From Atlantibacter sp032075065 (lineage in GTDB: Bacteria; Pseudomonadota; Gammaproteobacteria; Enterobacterales; Enterobacteriaceae), in assembly GCF_032075065.1 (NCBI RefSeq), contig NZ_DAMAZC010000022.1, positions 1 to 34,627 of the forward strand: 34,627 nucleotides of DNA. Direction: 5' to 3'. The notes beneath the pieces were generated by a model that had not been told where the DNA came from, ran no database searches, and saw only the letters and a program-made list of their open reading frames with translations. Each line of letters begins with the position of its first letter. Positions within the stretch are counted from its first letter, which is position 1. Shown here piece after piece: positions 1 to 7,428 of this stretch. A program made the translations under genes and the position numbers.

Positions 1-530
1 TACCTGGCGCGCGCTTCCAGCGAACCAATGGAGTTGAGTTCCAGAGAAACGTGTTCCGCGATGCCAAGCGCACGCCACCAGCGCGCGGACAGCATAATCA
101 GCTCGGCGTCGATATCCGGCCCCTGCAGGCCAAACACTTCCGCACCTAGCTGATGAAACTGGCGGTAGCGCCCTTTCTGCGGACGTTCGTGGCGGAACAT
201 CGGCCCGACATACCACAGTCGTTGTTCTTGATTGTACAGCAGACCATGTTCGATACCGGCGCGTACGCAGCCAGCGGTACCTTCCGGACGCAGCGTCAGG
301 CTATCGCCGTTGCGGTCTTCAAAGGTATACATCTCTTTTTCAACCACGTCGGTGACTTCACCGATAGCGCGTTTGAATAACGGGGTCTGCTCTACAATCG
401 GCAAGCGGATTTCGCTGTAGCCATAGCTGGCAAGCACTTGTTTCAGTGCGCCTTCAATACGCTGCCAAATGGCGGTTTCGCCCGGCAGGTAATCGTTCAT
501 GCCACGGATGGCTTGAATGTTCTTTGCCAC
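1..530 (-). CDS. hisS: Histidyl-tRNA synthetase, N-terminal part (window edge)
   Basis: HisS charges tRNA-His with histidine in the cytoplasm. About 176 residues are visible; the C-terminal catalytic remainder and the anticodon-binding domain lie beyond base 1. The start is read as GTG at 528-530, giving MAKNIQAIRGMNDYLPGE, the N-terminus I recall for E. coli HisS, which also uses GTG. Class II motif 2 is visible as FRHERPQKGRYRQFHQ, and TLRPEGTAGCVRAG lies before it. ispG ends 105 bases upstream on the same strand, the usual ispG-hisS order, so co-transcription is likely. Nothing is broken in the visible part; it is truncated only by the window. Confidence 0.97.
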   Translation of the reverse strand, partial: MAKNIQAIRGMNDYLPGETAIWQRIEGALKQVLASYGYSEIRLPIVEQTPLFKRAIGEVTDVVEKEMYTFEDRNGDSLTLRPEGTAGCVRAGIEHGLLYNQEQRLWYVGPMFRHERPQKGRYRQFHQLGAEVFGLQGPDIDAELIMLSARWWRALGIAEHVSLELNSIGSLEARAR

Positions 531-635
531 GTTTATTCTCTTATTAAATACAAAAAATGAACCCGGAATCAGGCAGCACCCGATAAATCGAGGCGGCGAG
601 CGGGTTCAATCATACACGGGAAAGCCTGGCTTGCC

Positions 636-1751
636 CTATTTTTCCTGTTGCACATCAATGCGACGGCTTTGGTCCAGCATGCTGGCTTTGGCGCGGATCT
701 TCGCTTCAAGCTGGGCGATCATATCGTCATTATCGAGACGATCTTTGCGCGCGCCGTCTTCATAAAAGCCGCTTTTCTTGTTGCCGCCGGTGACGCCCAG
801 CGTGGAGACCAGCGCTTCGCCCGGTCCATTCACCACGCAACCGATAATCGACACATCCATCGGCGTCAGAATGTCTTCCAGACGCTGCTCCAGCGCATTC
901 ACCGTGCCGATCACGTCAAATTCCTGACGCGAGCAGGTTGGGCAAGCGATAAAGTTGATCCCGCGCGAGCGGATGCGCAGCGATTTCAGAATATCAAAAC
1001 CAACTTTGATCTCTTCCACCGGATCGGCAGCCAGCGAAATACGCAGGGTATCGCCGATACCTTCTGACAGCAGCAGCCCCAGGCCAATGGCGGACTTCAC
1101 TGCGCCCGCGCGCGCGCCGCCCGCTTCGGTGATGCCCAGATGCAGCGGCTGCTCAATTTCTTTCGCCAGCAGACGATAGGATTCCACCGCCAGGAAGACG
1201 TCGGAAGCCTTCACGCTCACTTTGAACTGGTCGAAGTTCAGGCGATTAAGGTGCTCAACATGGCGCATTGCGGATTCCAGCAGCGCCTGCGGCGTCGGTT
1301 CGCCATATTTTTCCTGAAGATCTTTTTCCAGCGATCCGGCGTTAACGCCGATGCGAATCGGAATGTTTTTGTCACGCGCGCAGTCAACTACGCTGCGAAT
1401 ACGCTCTTCGCTGCCGATGTTGCCTGGATTGATGCGCAGGCAATCCACGCCGTATTCCGCTACTTTCAGCGCGATACGGTAATCAAAGTGGATATCCGCC
1501 ACCAGGGGCACGTTGACTTGCTGCTTGATGAGTTTAAAGGCTTCAGCGGCGTCCATGGTCGGTACCGACACGCGAACGATATCCGCCCCGACGCGCTCAA
1601 GCGCTTTAATTTGATTGACCGTCGCGTCCACATCCGTGGTGCGGGTGTTGGTCATTGACTGGACGGCGATTGGCGCGCCGTCGCCTACCGGCACATTGCC
1701 CACGTAGATCCGTTTGGATTTTCTACGCTTAATGGGCGCTTCATTATGCAT
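636..1751 (-). CDS. ispG: 4-hydroxy-3-methylbut-2-enyl diphosphate synthase (flavodoxin)
   Basis: IspG (GcpE) converts methylerythritol cyclodiphosphate to HMBPP, the penultimate step of the MEP isoprenoid pathway, using a [4Fe-4S] cluster and reduced flavodoxin. The 371 residues match the family length in enterobacteria. The N-terminal TIM-barrel part contains NTRTTDVDATVNQIKALE. The cluster cysteines are in CPTCSRQEF (about residues 270 and 273) and IIGCVVNGPGEA (about 305), with the nearby glutamate of NGPGEA. The ATG is preceded by a strong GGGGGAG ribosome-binding site. rodZ ends 27 bases upstream and hisS follows, so the three genes probably share a transcript. The enzyme depends on Fe-S assembly, which the isc operon further along this window provides. 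Confidence 0.98.
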   Translation of the reverse strand: MHNEAPIKRRKSKRIYVGNVPVGDGAPIAVQSMTNTRTTDVDATVNQIKALERVGADIVRVSVPTMDAAEAFKLIKQQVNVPLVADIHFDYRIALKVAEYGVDCLRINPGNIGSEERIRSVVDCARDKNIPIRIGVNAGSLEKDLQEKYGEPTPQALLESAMRHVEHLNRLNFDQFKVSVKASDVFLAVESYRLLAKEIEQPLHLGITEAGGARAGAVKSAIGLGLLLSEGIGDTLRISLAADPVEEIKVGFDILKSLRIRSRGINFIACPTCSRQEFDVIGTVNALEQRLEDILTPMDVSIIGCVVNGPGEALVSTLGVTGGNKKSGFYEDGARKDRLDNDDMIAQLEAKIRAKASMLDQSRRIDVQQEK

Positions 1752-1778
1752 GAAAAATCTCCCCCGTTGCCCGTCTGC

Positions 1779-2798
1779 TTACTGCGTTACTGATTGTTCG
1801 GCATTGAGGGTCAAACGCGCAACCTGGTTGGTTCTGATAAAACGGCTTAAATCCACCGGTTTGCCCTGATACTGGATCTGTACTGCGGCAGGCGCGCCAA
1901 TTTTTAATTTGTACGGCGCCTGGCCAGCTAAGTTCAGGCTGGCATCTTTACGTTGCAGGCCGCTGAACAGTTTTTTACCGGTGGCGTCAGTCACTTCTAA
2001 CCAGCAATCGGCGGTGAAATTCATCACCAGCGCATTCGGATCGGCGGCAGGAGTGGTTGCCGCCTGGTCAACCGGCAGCGCGTTGGCGCTATCAGCGGTA
2101 GTCGGCGGCGTAACCGGCGCGGCGGTGGCGGTATCAACATTCGCCTGGCTTGGCGAAACGACCGCATTCTGCGACGCGTCCGGCGCGGTAGTGGTTGCCA
2201 CGCCGTTATCGGTATTCACTTCCGCGGGGGCGGTCGCCGGTTGGCTGTCATTATTGGCAAGCGCCGCGGCAGCGTCATCGTTTGCCGTTGATTCGGTCGA
2301 CAGCGGCACGGCCTGGCCTGCTGAAGCATTGGCATTCAGCTCCGCCGCGGACTGATCGGCCATGGTAGTAATCTCTTCCTGCTGGGCCTTGTGGTTTTGC
2401 CACCACCAGGCGCCCGTCAGGCCGACCACCACGAACAGCACCAGCCAGGTGACGCTCATCAGCCAGCCATCGCGCTTTTTACGGCGTTTGCCCAGGGCAT
2501 ACCCCTGCATCGGCGCCACTTTCGCGGTTTTTACCGGTGCCTGCTGCGCCAGCATCGGCAGCAGTTCCTCTTCGGGAATATGCACCAGGCGGGCATAAGA
2601 GCGGATGTAGCCACGTAAGAAAGTCGCCGCCAGTTCAGCGGGCGCTTTGTCCTCTTCGATATCGCGGACAGTCGATACTTTCAGGCATAAACGTTCTGCC
2701 ACGACTTGCTGGCTAAGACCGAGTTGTTCACGCGCCGAACGCAGACGCTCGCCGGTGGTTTGTGGTGCATTGTGATCGTGAGTGGCTTCAGTATTCAT
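1779..2798 (-). CDS. rodZ: Cytoskeletal cell-shape protein RodZ
   Basis: RodZ is a bitopic inner-membrane protein that links MreB filaments to the elongation machinery and helps keep rod shape. The 339 residues show the expected order: a Cro/C1-type helix-turn-helix domain (about 15-85, with GERLRSAREQLGLSQQVVAE), a basic stretch (KRRKKRD, about 104-110), one membrane segment (about 112-133, ending WWWQNHK), a long low-complexity linker rich in Ala, Thr, Pro, Asp and Asn (about 140-250), and a C-terminal beta domain of the DUF4115 type (about 255-339, with CWLEVTDATGKKLFSG). The HTH domain is used for MreB binding in this family rather than classical DNA binding. It heads the rodZ-ispG-hisS run and has a 376-base spacer upstream. 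Confidence 0.96.
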   Translation of the reverse strand: MNTEATHDHNAPQTTGERLRSAREQLGLSQQVVAERLCLKVSTVRDIEEDKAPAELAATFLRGYIRSYARLVHIPEEELLPMLAQQAPVKTAKVAPMQGYALGKRRKKRDGWLMSVTWLVLFVVVGLTGAWWWQNHKAQQEEITTMADQSAAELNANASAGQAVPLSTESTANDDAAAALANNDSQPATAPAEVNTDNGVATTTAPDASQNAVVSPSQANVDTATAAPVTPPTTADSANALPVDQAATTPAADPNALVMNFTADCWLEVTDATGKKLFSGLQRKDASLNLAGQAPYKLKIGAPAAVQIQYQGKPVDLSRFIRTNQVARLTLNAEQSVTQ

Positions 2799-2895
2799 TC
2801 GCTACAACTGCTGGAACTGTTTAAGTAAGGAACCAGGCGCCGGCAGGTCACCCTACCCGCACCGCGAAATCAATCTTTTAAGGCTGCAACGCTTA

Positions 2896-2947
2896 GCATT
2901 CGCCTAATCTGGCCGACATTTTATTGACGATGCCAGCTCGCGAATGC
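2896..2947 (-). other. Nested inverted repeat in the rodZ upstream region
   Basis: The outer arms are GCATTCGC (2896-2903) and GCGAATGC (2940-2947), perfectly complementary. Inside them are a second perfect pair, CTGGC (2909-2913) and GCCAG (2932-2936), separated from the outer stem by a 5/3-base internal loop and closed by an AT-rich loop of 18 bases. Read on the minus strand this would be a 13-base-pair stem-loop about 100 bases before the rodZ start. No T-run follows, so it is not a simple terminator. It could be a structured leader or a protein-binding site; the function is unknown. Confidence 0.5.
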
Positions 2948-3063
2948 CGTCTGGTCAGTTAAACATAGACACCTTTTGACCAACTGTCCGTGGCTAACGA
3001 CGCAATCCAGAATTCACGCGCGTCTAAACTGTTGTTGAGACGCTACATACTGCCTTAAAGCGA

Positions 3064-3103
3064 GAAGAAACGCACCGTAATTATTGAGAGAATACGTTTC
3101 TTC
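3064..3103. repeat. Inverted repeat, GAAGAAACG / CGTTTCTTC
   Basis: The 9-base arms at 3064-3072 and 3095-3103 are perfectly complementary around a 22-base AT-rich loop. No T-run adjoins on either strand. It lies midway between the rlmN stop and the nested stem-loop, and its role is unknown. Confidence 0.45.
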
Positions 3104-3174
3104 ACGTTCTGGTAAAAACACGCCTTTTGTAGCCTGTGCCAATTTGCCGATCGCAAACCCGGCATCGATGCCAG

Positions 3175-4341
3175 TCAGACTGCTTTCACCTCAATAGGTT
3201 CACCTTGCATACGCTTACGCATCGTACGTTTAGTGCGGTCGATCACTTCGCCTGCCAGCTGACCACAGGCCGCGTCGATATCGTCGCCGCGGGTTTTACG
3301 CACGATGGTGGTAAACCCGTACTCCATTAAAACTTTGGAGAAACGATCGATACGGCTATTGGAGCTGCGTCCATACGGCGCGCCCGGGAAGGGGTTCCAC
3401 GGGATCAGGTTGATCTTGCACGGCGTATCTTTCAGGCATTCCGCCAGCTGATGCGCATGTTCAGTACCGTCGTTGATATGATCCAACAAAACGTACTCCA
3501 CCGTCACGCGTCCCTGATTGGCGTTAGATTTTTCCAGATAACGGCGTACCGCCGCCAGGAAAGTCTCGATGTTGTATTTCTTGTTGATCGGCATGATCTG
3601 GTCGCGGATCTCATCGGTGGGGGCATGCAGGGAGATAGCCAATGCCACATCGATCATATCGCCAAGCTTATCCAGCGCCGGAACCACGCCGGAGGTGGAG
3701 AGCGTAACGCGGCGCTTCGACAGCCCAAAACCGAAATCATCCAGCATGATTTCCATGGCGGGCACCACGTTGGTCAGGTTGAGCAGCGGCTCGCCCATCC
3801 CCATCATCACCACGTTGGTGATAGGGCGCACGCCGGTTTTCTTCTGCGCGCCGATAATTTTAGCCGCACGCCACACCTGGCCGATAATTTCCGACACGCG
3901 CAGGTTGCGGTTAAAGCCCTGCTGAGCGGTTGAGCAGAATTTGCATTCCAGCGCGCAGCCGACCTGAGAGGAGACGCACAGCGTGGCGCGGTCTTCTTCC
4001 GGGATATACACGGTTTCCACCAGTTGATCGGCGATTTTAATTGCCCATTTGATGGTGCCGTCTGCGGAACGCTGCTCTTCGGCGACTTCCGGCGCGCGGA
4101 TTTCGGCGATCTCTTTCAGCTTGTTGCGCAGGACTTTGTTGATATCCGTCATCTCATCAAAATCATCGCAGCAATAGTGATACATCCACTTCATCACTTG
4201 ATCGGCGCGGAACGGTTTTTCGCCAAGATTGGCAAAGAATTCGCGCAGTTGCTGACGGTTGAGATCCAACAGGTTAGTTTTTTCTGATTTAGCGGAAACG
4301 ACGGTTACCGGCGTTTCAGAAGTGACAATTTGCTCAGACAT
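3175..4341 (-). CDS. rlmN: Dual-specificity 23S rRNA/tRNA adenine-C2 methyltransferase RlmN
   Basis: RlmN is a radical-SAM enzyme that methylates C2 of A2503 in 23S rRNA and A37 in some tRNAs. The protein is 388 residues, close to the E. coli length of 384. The radical-SAM CX3CX2C motif is at C129, C133 and C136 (GCALECKFC). The catalytic cysteines of the ping-pong mechanism correspond to C122 (LCVSSQ) and the C-terminal cysteine in DIDAACGQLAG. MGMGEPLLN is the family's SAM-binding GEP-type motif. The start is the ATG of MSEQIVTSE, with a weak GAGG site about 12 bases upstream. The strong ndk terminator ends only about 46 bases upstream of this start, so rlmN needs a promoter in that short gap or inside ndk, or leaky termination. 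Confidence 0.97.
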   Translation of the reverse strand: MSEQIVTSETPVTVVSAKSEKTNLLDLNRQQLREFFANLGEKPFRADQVMKWMYHYCCDDFDEMTDINKVLRNKLKEIAEIRAPEVAEEQRSADGTIKWAIKIADQLVETVYIPEEDRATLCVSSQVGCALECKFCSTAQQGFNRNLRVSEIIGQVWRAAKIIGAQKKTGVRPITNVVMMGMGEPLLNLTNVVPAMEIMLDDFGFGLSKRRVTLSTSGVVPALDKLGDMIDVALAISLHAPTDEIRDQIMPINKKYNIETFLAAVRRYLEKSNANQGRVTVEYVLLDHINDGTEHAHQLAECLKDTPCKINLIPWNPFPGAPYGRSSNSRIDRFSKVLMEYGFTTIVRKTRGDDIDAACGQLAGEVIDRTKRTMRKRMQGEPIEVKAV

Positions 4342-4387
4342 AATGGTTTCCGGCCTCGTTGTTACACGTTATGGCCCATGGTGGGTT

Positions 4388-4429
4388 GAAAAAAGAAGCG
4401 CCCCGGGACGTTGGCTCGTCCCGGGGCGC
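4388..4429 (-). terminator. Rho-independent terminator of ndk
   Basis: A 13-base-pair perfect GC-rich stem (4398-4410 with 4417-4429; arms GCGCCCCGGGACG and its complement) has a 6-base loop. On the minus strand it is followed by a TTCTTTTTT tract (4389-4397 region). It sits about 75 bases after the ndk stop and just before rlmN. Confidence 0.9.
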
Positions 4430-4503
4430 AGTATTGTACAAACTTCAGCGTCGTGATGCCACGGCTGTAAGCGGCATCACAAAAATAAACTTTCGCGGCG
4501 TGA

Positions 4504-4935
4504 TTAGCGGGTGCGCGGGCACACTTCGCCTTCACCGAAGAAGTAGGCGATTTCGCGCTCTGCGGATTCTACAGAATCGGAACCGTGGGTGCCGTTTTCG
4601 GTCAGGCTGTCCGCGTAATCTGCGCGCAGGGTGCCTGCAAGCGCGTTCGCCGGGTTGGTCGCGCCAAGGATTTCACGGTGACGACGTACCGCGTCTTCGC
4701 CTTCCAGCACGGTCACGACGATCGGGCCGGAGGTCATGAAAGCCACCAGGCCATCAAAGAACGGTTTGCCCTGATGCTCAGCATAGAAACCGCCTGCTTT
4801 CTCGGAAGACAGGTGCAGCATTTTGGTGCCGACAATTTTCAGCCCTGCTGTTTCAAAACGAGCAAAGATGTTGCCAATAACGTTTTTTGCCACCGCGTTC
4901 GGCTTGATGATGGAAAAAGTACGTTCAATAGCCAT
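4504..4935 (-). CDS. ndk: Nucleoside diphosphate kinase
   Basis: Ndk moves the gamma phosphate of ATP onto other (deoxy)nucleoside diphosphates through a phosphohistidine, balancing NTP and dNTP pools in the cytoplasm. The 143 residues equal the E. coli length. The signature ENGTHGSDSVESAEREI carries the catalytic histidine at residue 117, and the N-terminus ERTFSIIKPNAVAKN is typical. The gene appears to be a single-gene unit: a near-consensus promoter lies upstream and a strong terminator directly downstream. Confidence 0.98.
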   Translation of the reverse strand: MAIERTFSIIKPNAVAKNVIGNIFARFETAGLKIVGTKMLHLSSEKAGGFYAEHQGKPFFDGLVAFMTSGPIVVTVLEGEDAVRRHREILGATNPANALAGTLRADYADSLTENGTHGSDSVESAEREIAYFFGEGEVCPRTR

Positions 4936-4993
4936 GATAACCTCTGTATGTTGTTCTGTTTACGCCGGAAACCCGGCTTTCGAATTGGCGGCG

Positions 4994-5022
4994 ATTATAA
5001 TGAGCATCCCGCGTATTGCCTA
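4994..5022 (-). promoter_or_regulatory. Probable sigma-70 promoter of ndk
   Basis: On the minus strand a perfect -10 box TATAAT (4994-4999) is preceded, after a 17-base spacer, by TAGGCA (5017-5022), four of six matches to TTGACA. It lies about 60 bases upstream of the ndk ATG. The leader between them contains a small GCCGG-GTTT-CCGGC hairpin (4963-4976). Confidence 0.65.
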
Positions 5023-5096
5023 TGGGAATAAGTAACATTTTTTTAAAATAGTGCGACAGCTCGCAACACAACGCCATTGTGTCAGAGGGTTGTACA

Positions 5097-7418
5097 CTAC
5101 TGGACAGTAAAACGGGCCACGGCGGTTTGCCCGGATTCATCCATCACCAGCAACTGATAGTCATCGGCTTTATCGATCTCCAGCGTCATCACGTCCCCAT
5201 GTCCTGACTGCACCTCGCCGTTTAAAAACCACCAGCGCGGCCCCTCGCCGCCCTGAGTCGTTAACCGCAGCGGCAGACGGCTTTGCCCCGGCACGCGTTT
5301 GATAATGCCGCCGTCGCGCACCCCGGTGAGCAGCAGCGGCGTCGCGCCATCGCTGGTTAACGGCGGGCATGTCGGCGACGCGGCAGGCAGACGCACGGCG
5401 CGTCGTTCAGCGGCGGGCAGCCAGGGCTCCAGCGGCAGCGGCCACATACTCAGGGTTTCGGCATGGGCGTCCGGACAATCGGCGGCGACGCGCTGCCCTT
5501 TACTGTTCAGCCACAGCGGATATTGGGTTCCGGTCATGCGCTCCTGCCCTTGCGCCAGCAGCGTCGGAGGCTGGCTGTCGTCCAATAACCAGGTCGCCAG
5601 ACGACGACGGCAGTTACTATCTCCCGCCGGAAGCTGCTGCCCGCCGGGCCAGCAGACGGTTCCGGCAGTCACCGACGCCGGGCGCGGATCGACAGGTAAA
5701 CGGGCTTGCTGCAATGCGGAACTGGCCTGTACCAGATTATTCACCTGATTCAGCAGCGGCACCGCGCTGGCAAAGCCTGATTGCCCCGGCACCGGCGTGC
5801 CGTCCGGGCGGCCAGTCCAGACGCCGATGATATAGCGCGGGCTCATGCCCACCGCCCAGGCATCGCGATAACCATAGCTGGTGCCGGTTTTCCAGCCAAA
5901 CGGCACTACCTGCGGCAGCGCGTTGTCAGGCAGCGGCTGGGCCTCGCCCGCCAGAATACGGCGGATAATCCACGCCGCGCCTGGCGACATCAGCGGGCGA
6001 TCTTCCAGCGCATCCTGCGGTGTTAATCGCAGCTGCGCCGCCCTGCCCTGGCGCATAAAGGCGCTGTAGGCGGCGACGATGTCGTATAAGCGCGCCCCGG
6101 CACCGCCGAGGATAATCGACAGGTTCGGCTCCGCGCCGCCGGGCAAGGTTAAGGTCAGGCCCACGTTGCGCAATTTCGCTGCGAAACGCTTCGGCCCGTA
6201 GGCTTCCAGCACCTGCACCGCCGGGAGATTAAGCGAACGCACCAGCGCGTCGCTCATGCTGACCGGGCCGTTAAAGCCGCTGTCAAAGTTGCCGGGGCGA
6301 TAATCACCAAAGCGGCGCGGCACGTCTTGCAACAGCGAGGCGGGATGGATCAGCGCCTCGTCCAGCGCCAGTCCGTAGACAAAAGGCTTAAGCACCGATC
6401 CCGGCGAACGGTTGGCAAGCACCATATCCACATGCCCGAAGCGGTTCGCATCGGCAATATCCGCTGAACCCACCCAGCCGCGCACCTTCATGGTGCTGGC
6501 GTCCACCACCAGAATTGCCAGCGAGCCGCGTGGCGGCAGGCGGGGTTTCCAGTTCAACGCCAGTTCTTCCAACTGGCGCTGAAGGCCCGCGTCTAAGGTA
6601 GTAACGATTTTCGTTTCGCGGCTGCGCGCAGCCAGATAGCGCGCTAGCAGCGGCGCAAGCTGCGGCATCTGGCGCGGCGCCAGCCAGACTGGCTCTTCCA
6701 GCGCTTCTTTTACCTCGCTTTGCGACCAGACGTGATACTGCGCCAGACGGCGCAGCACTTTATCGCGCGACGCCTGGGCGCGTTCGGGCCAGCGGTCAGG
6801 ACGCAGGCGGCTCGGCGCTTGCGGAAGCACCGCCAGCAACGCCGCTTCGGCAGGGGTCAGCGACGCGGGTGATTTACCGAAGTAAGCCCAGCTTGCAGCG
6901 CCGACGCCCTGTAAAGTGCCGCCAAACGGCGCGCGGTTGAGATAAAGCGTGAGAATGTCGCGTTTCGACAGGTGCCATTCCAGTTGCATGGCGCGCCATA
7001 CCTGCCGCGTTTTGCCCAGAAAGGTGCGGGGATGCGGCTCAATCAGCCGGGCGACTTGCATGGTTAGCGTACTGCCGCCGGACACCACGCGCCCGGCGCT
7101 GACGCCCTGCCAGGCGGCGCGCGCAATAGCAAACGGATTGATGCCAGGATGCTTCCAGAACCAGCGATCCTCATAGTGGATCAGCGCATCCAGATAGCGG
7201 GGGGAAACTTCTTCGATAGCGACGGGATAGCGCCAGATACCTTCGTCATCGGCAAAGCGCCACAGCGGCGTGCCCTCTTCGGTTACCACCACCCGGGCGG
7301 GGTTGACCTCTTTGAGCGGCAGCGGCCAAATGCGGTCCGCCGCCCACAGCGCCAGCGCGAATAACAGTAATGCGCCTGCAATCACGCAGGCGCATTTTTT
7401 GAGTTTTGAGGCGGTCAC
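5097..7418 (-). CDS. pbpC: Penicillin-binding protein 1C (bifunctional glycosyltransferase/transpeptidase)
   Basis: PBP1C is an inner-membrane class A PBP with its catalytic domains in the periplasm. The 773 residues compare with about 770 in E. coli. Order: short cytoplasmic tail and a membrane segment (about 10-27), a GT51 glycosyltransferase domain (about 60-230, catalytic Glu83 in HYEDRWFWKHPG), then the transpeptidase domain with SPGSVLKPF (active Ser341, Lys344), SLN (395-397) and KTGTSYG (510-516). A C-terminal BiPBP_C-type beta domain ends the protein. The start is a GTG at 7416-7418, so the first residue differs from the E. coli ATG start. It begins 10 bases after the yfhM stop, which implies translational coupling with the macroglobulin. 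That pairing is widespread and is thought to link trapping of attacking proteases with wall repair. Confidence 0.97.
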   Translation of the reverse strand: MTASKLKKCACVIAGALLLFALALWAADRIWPLPLKEVNPARVVVTEEGTPLWRFADDEGIWRYPVAIEEVSPRYLDALIHYEDRWFWKHPGINPFAIARAAWQGVSAGRVVSGGSTLTMQVARLIEPHPRTFLGKTRQVWRAMQLEWHLSKRDILTLYLNRAPFGGTLQGVGAASWAYFGKSPASLTPAEAALLAVLPQAPSRLRPDRWPERAQASRDKVLRRLAQYHVWSQSEVKEALEEPVWLAPRQMPQLAPLLARYLAARSRETKIVTTLDAGLQRQLEELALNWKPRLPPRGSLAILVVDASTMKVRGWVGSADIADANRFGHVDMVLANRSPGSVLKPFVYGLALDEALIHPASLLQDVPRRFGDYRPGNFDSGFNGPVSMSDALVRSLNLPAVQVLEAYGPKRFAAKLRNVGLTLTLPGGAEPNLSIILGGAGARLYDIVAAYSAFMRQGRAAQLRLTPQDALEDRPLMSPGAAWIIRRILAGEAQPLPDNALPQVVPFGWKTGTSYGYRDAWAVGMSPRYIIGVWTGRPDGTPVPGQSGFASAVPLLNQVNNLVQASSALQQARLPVDPRPASVTAGTVCWPGGQQLPAGDSNCRRRLATWLLDDSQPPTLLAQGQERMTGTQYPLWLNSKGQRVAADCPDAHAETLSMWPLPLEPWLPAAERRAVRLPAASPTCPPLTSDGATPLLLTGVRDGGIIKRVPGQSRLPLRLTTQGGEGPRWWFLNGEVQSGHGDVMTLEIDKADDYQLLVMDESGQTAVARFTVQ

Positions 7419-7428
7419 AAAAGCCTAC

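Larger units (their letters stand above)
2799..3174. other. Long rodZ-rlmN spacer, no gene found
   Basis: This 376-base stretch separates rlmN from rodZ, both on the minus strand. It should hold the rodZ promoter and leader, and possibly an rlmN terminator. I see no convincing ORF and no classical hairpin plus T-run. It holds three inverted repeats: a 12-base palindrome GGCATCGATGCC at 3161-3172 just after the rlmN stop, a 9-base pair of arms at 3064-3072 and 3095-3103, and a nested stem-loop at 2896-2947. The region is less GC-rich than its neighbours. Confidence 0.7.
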
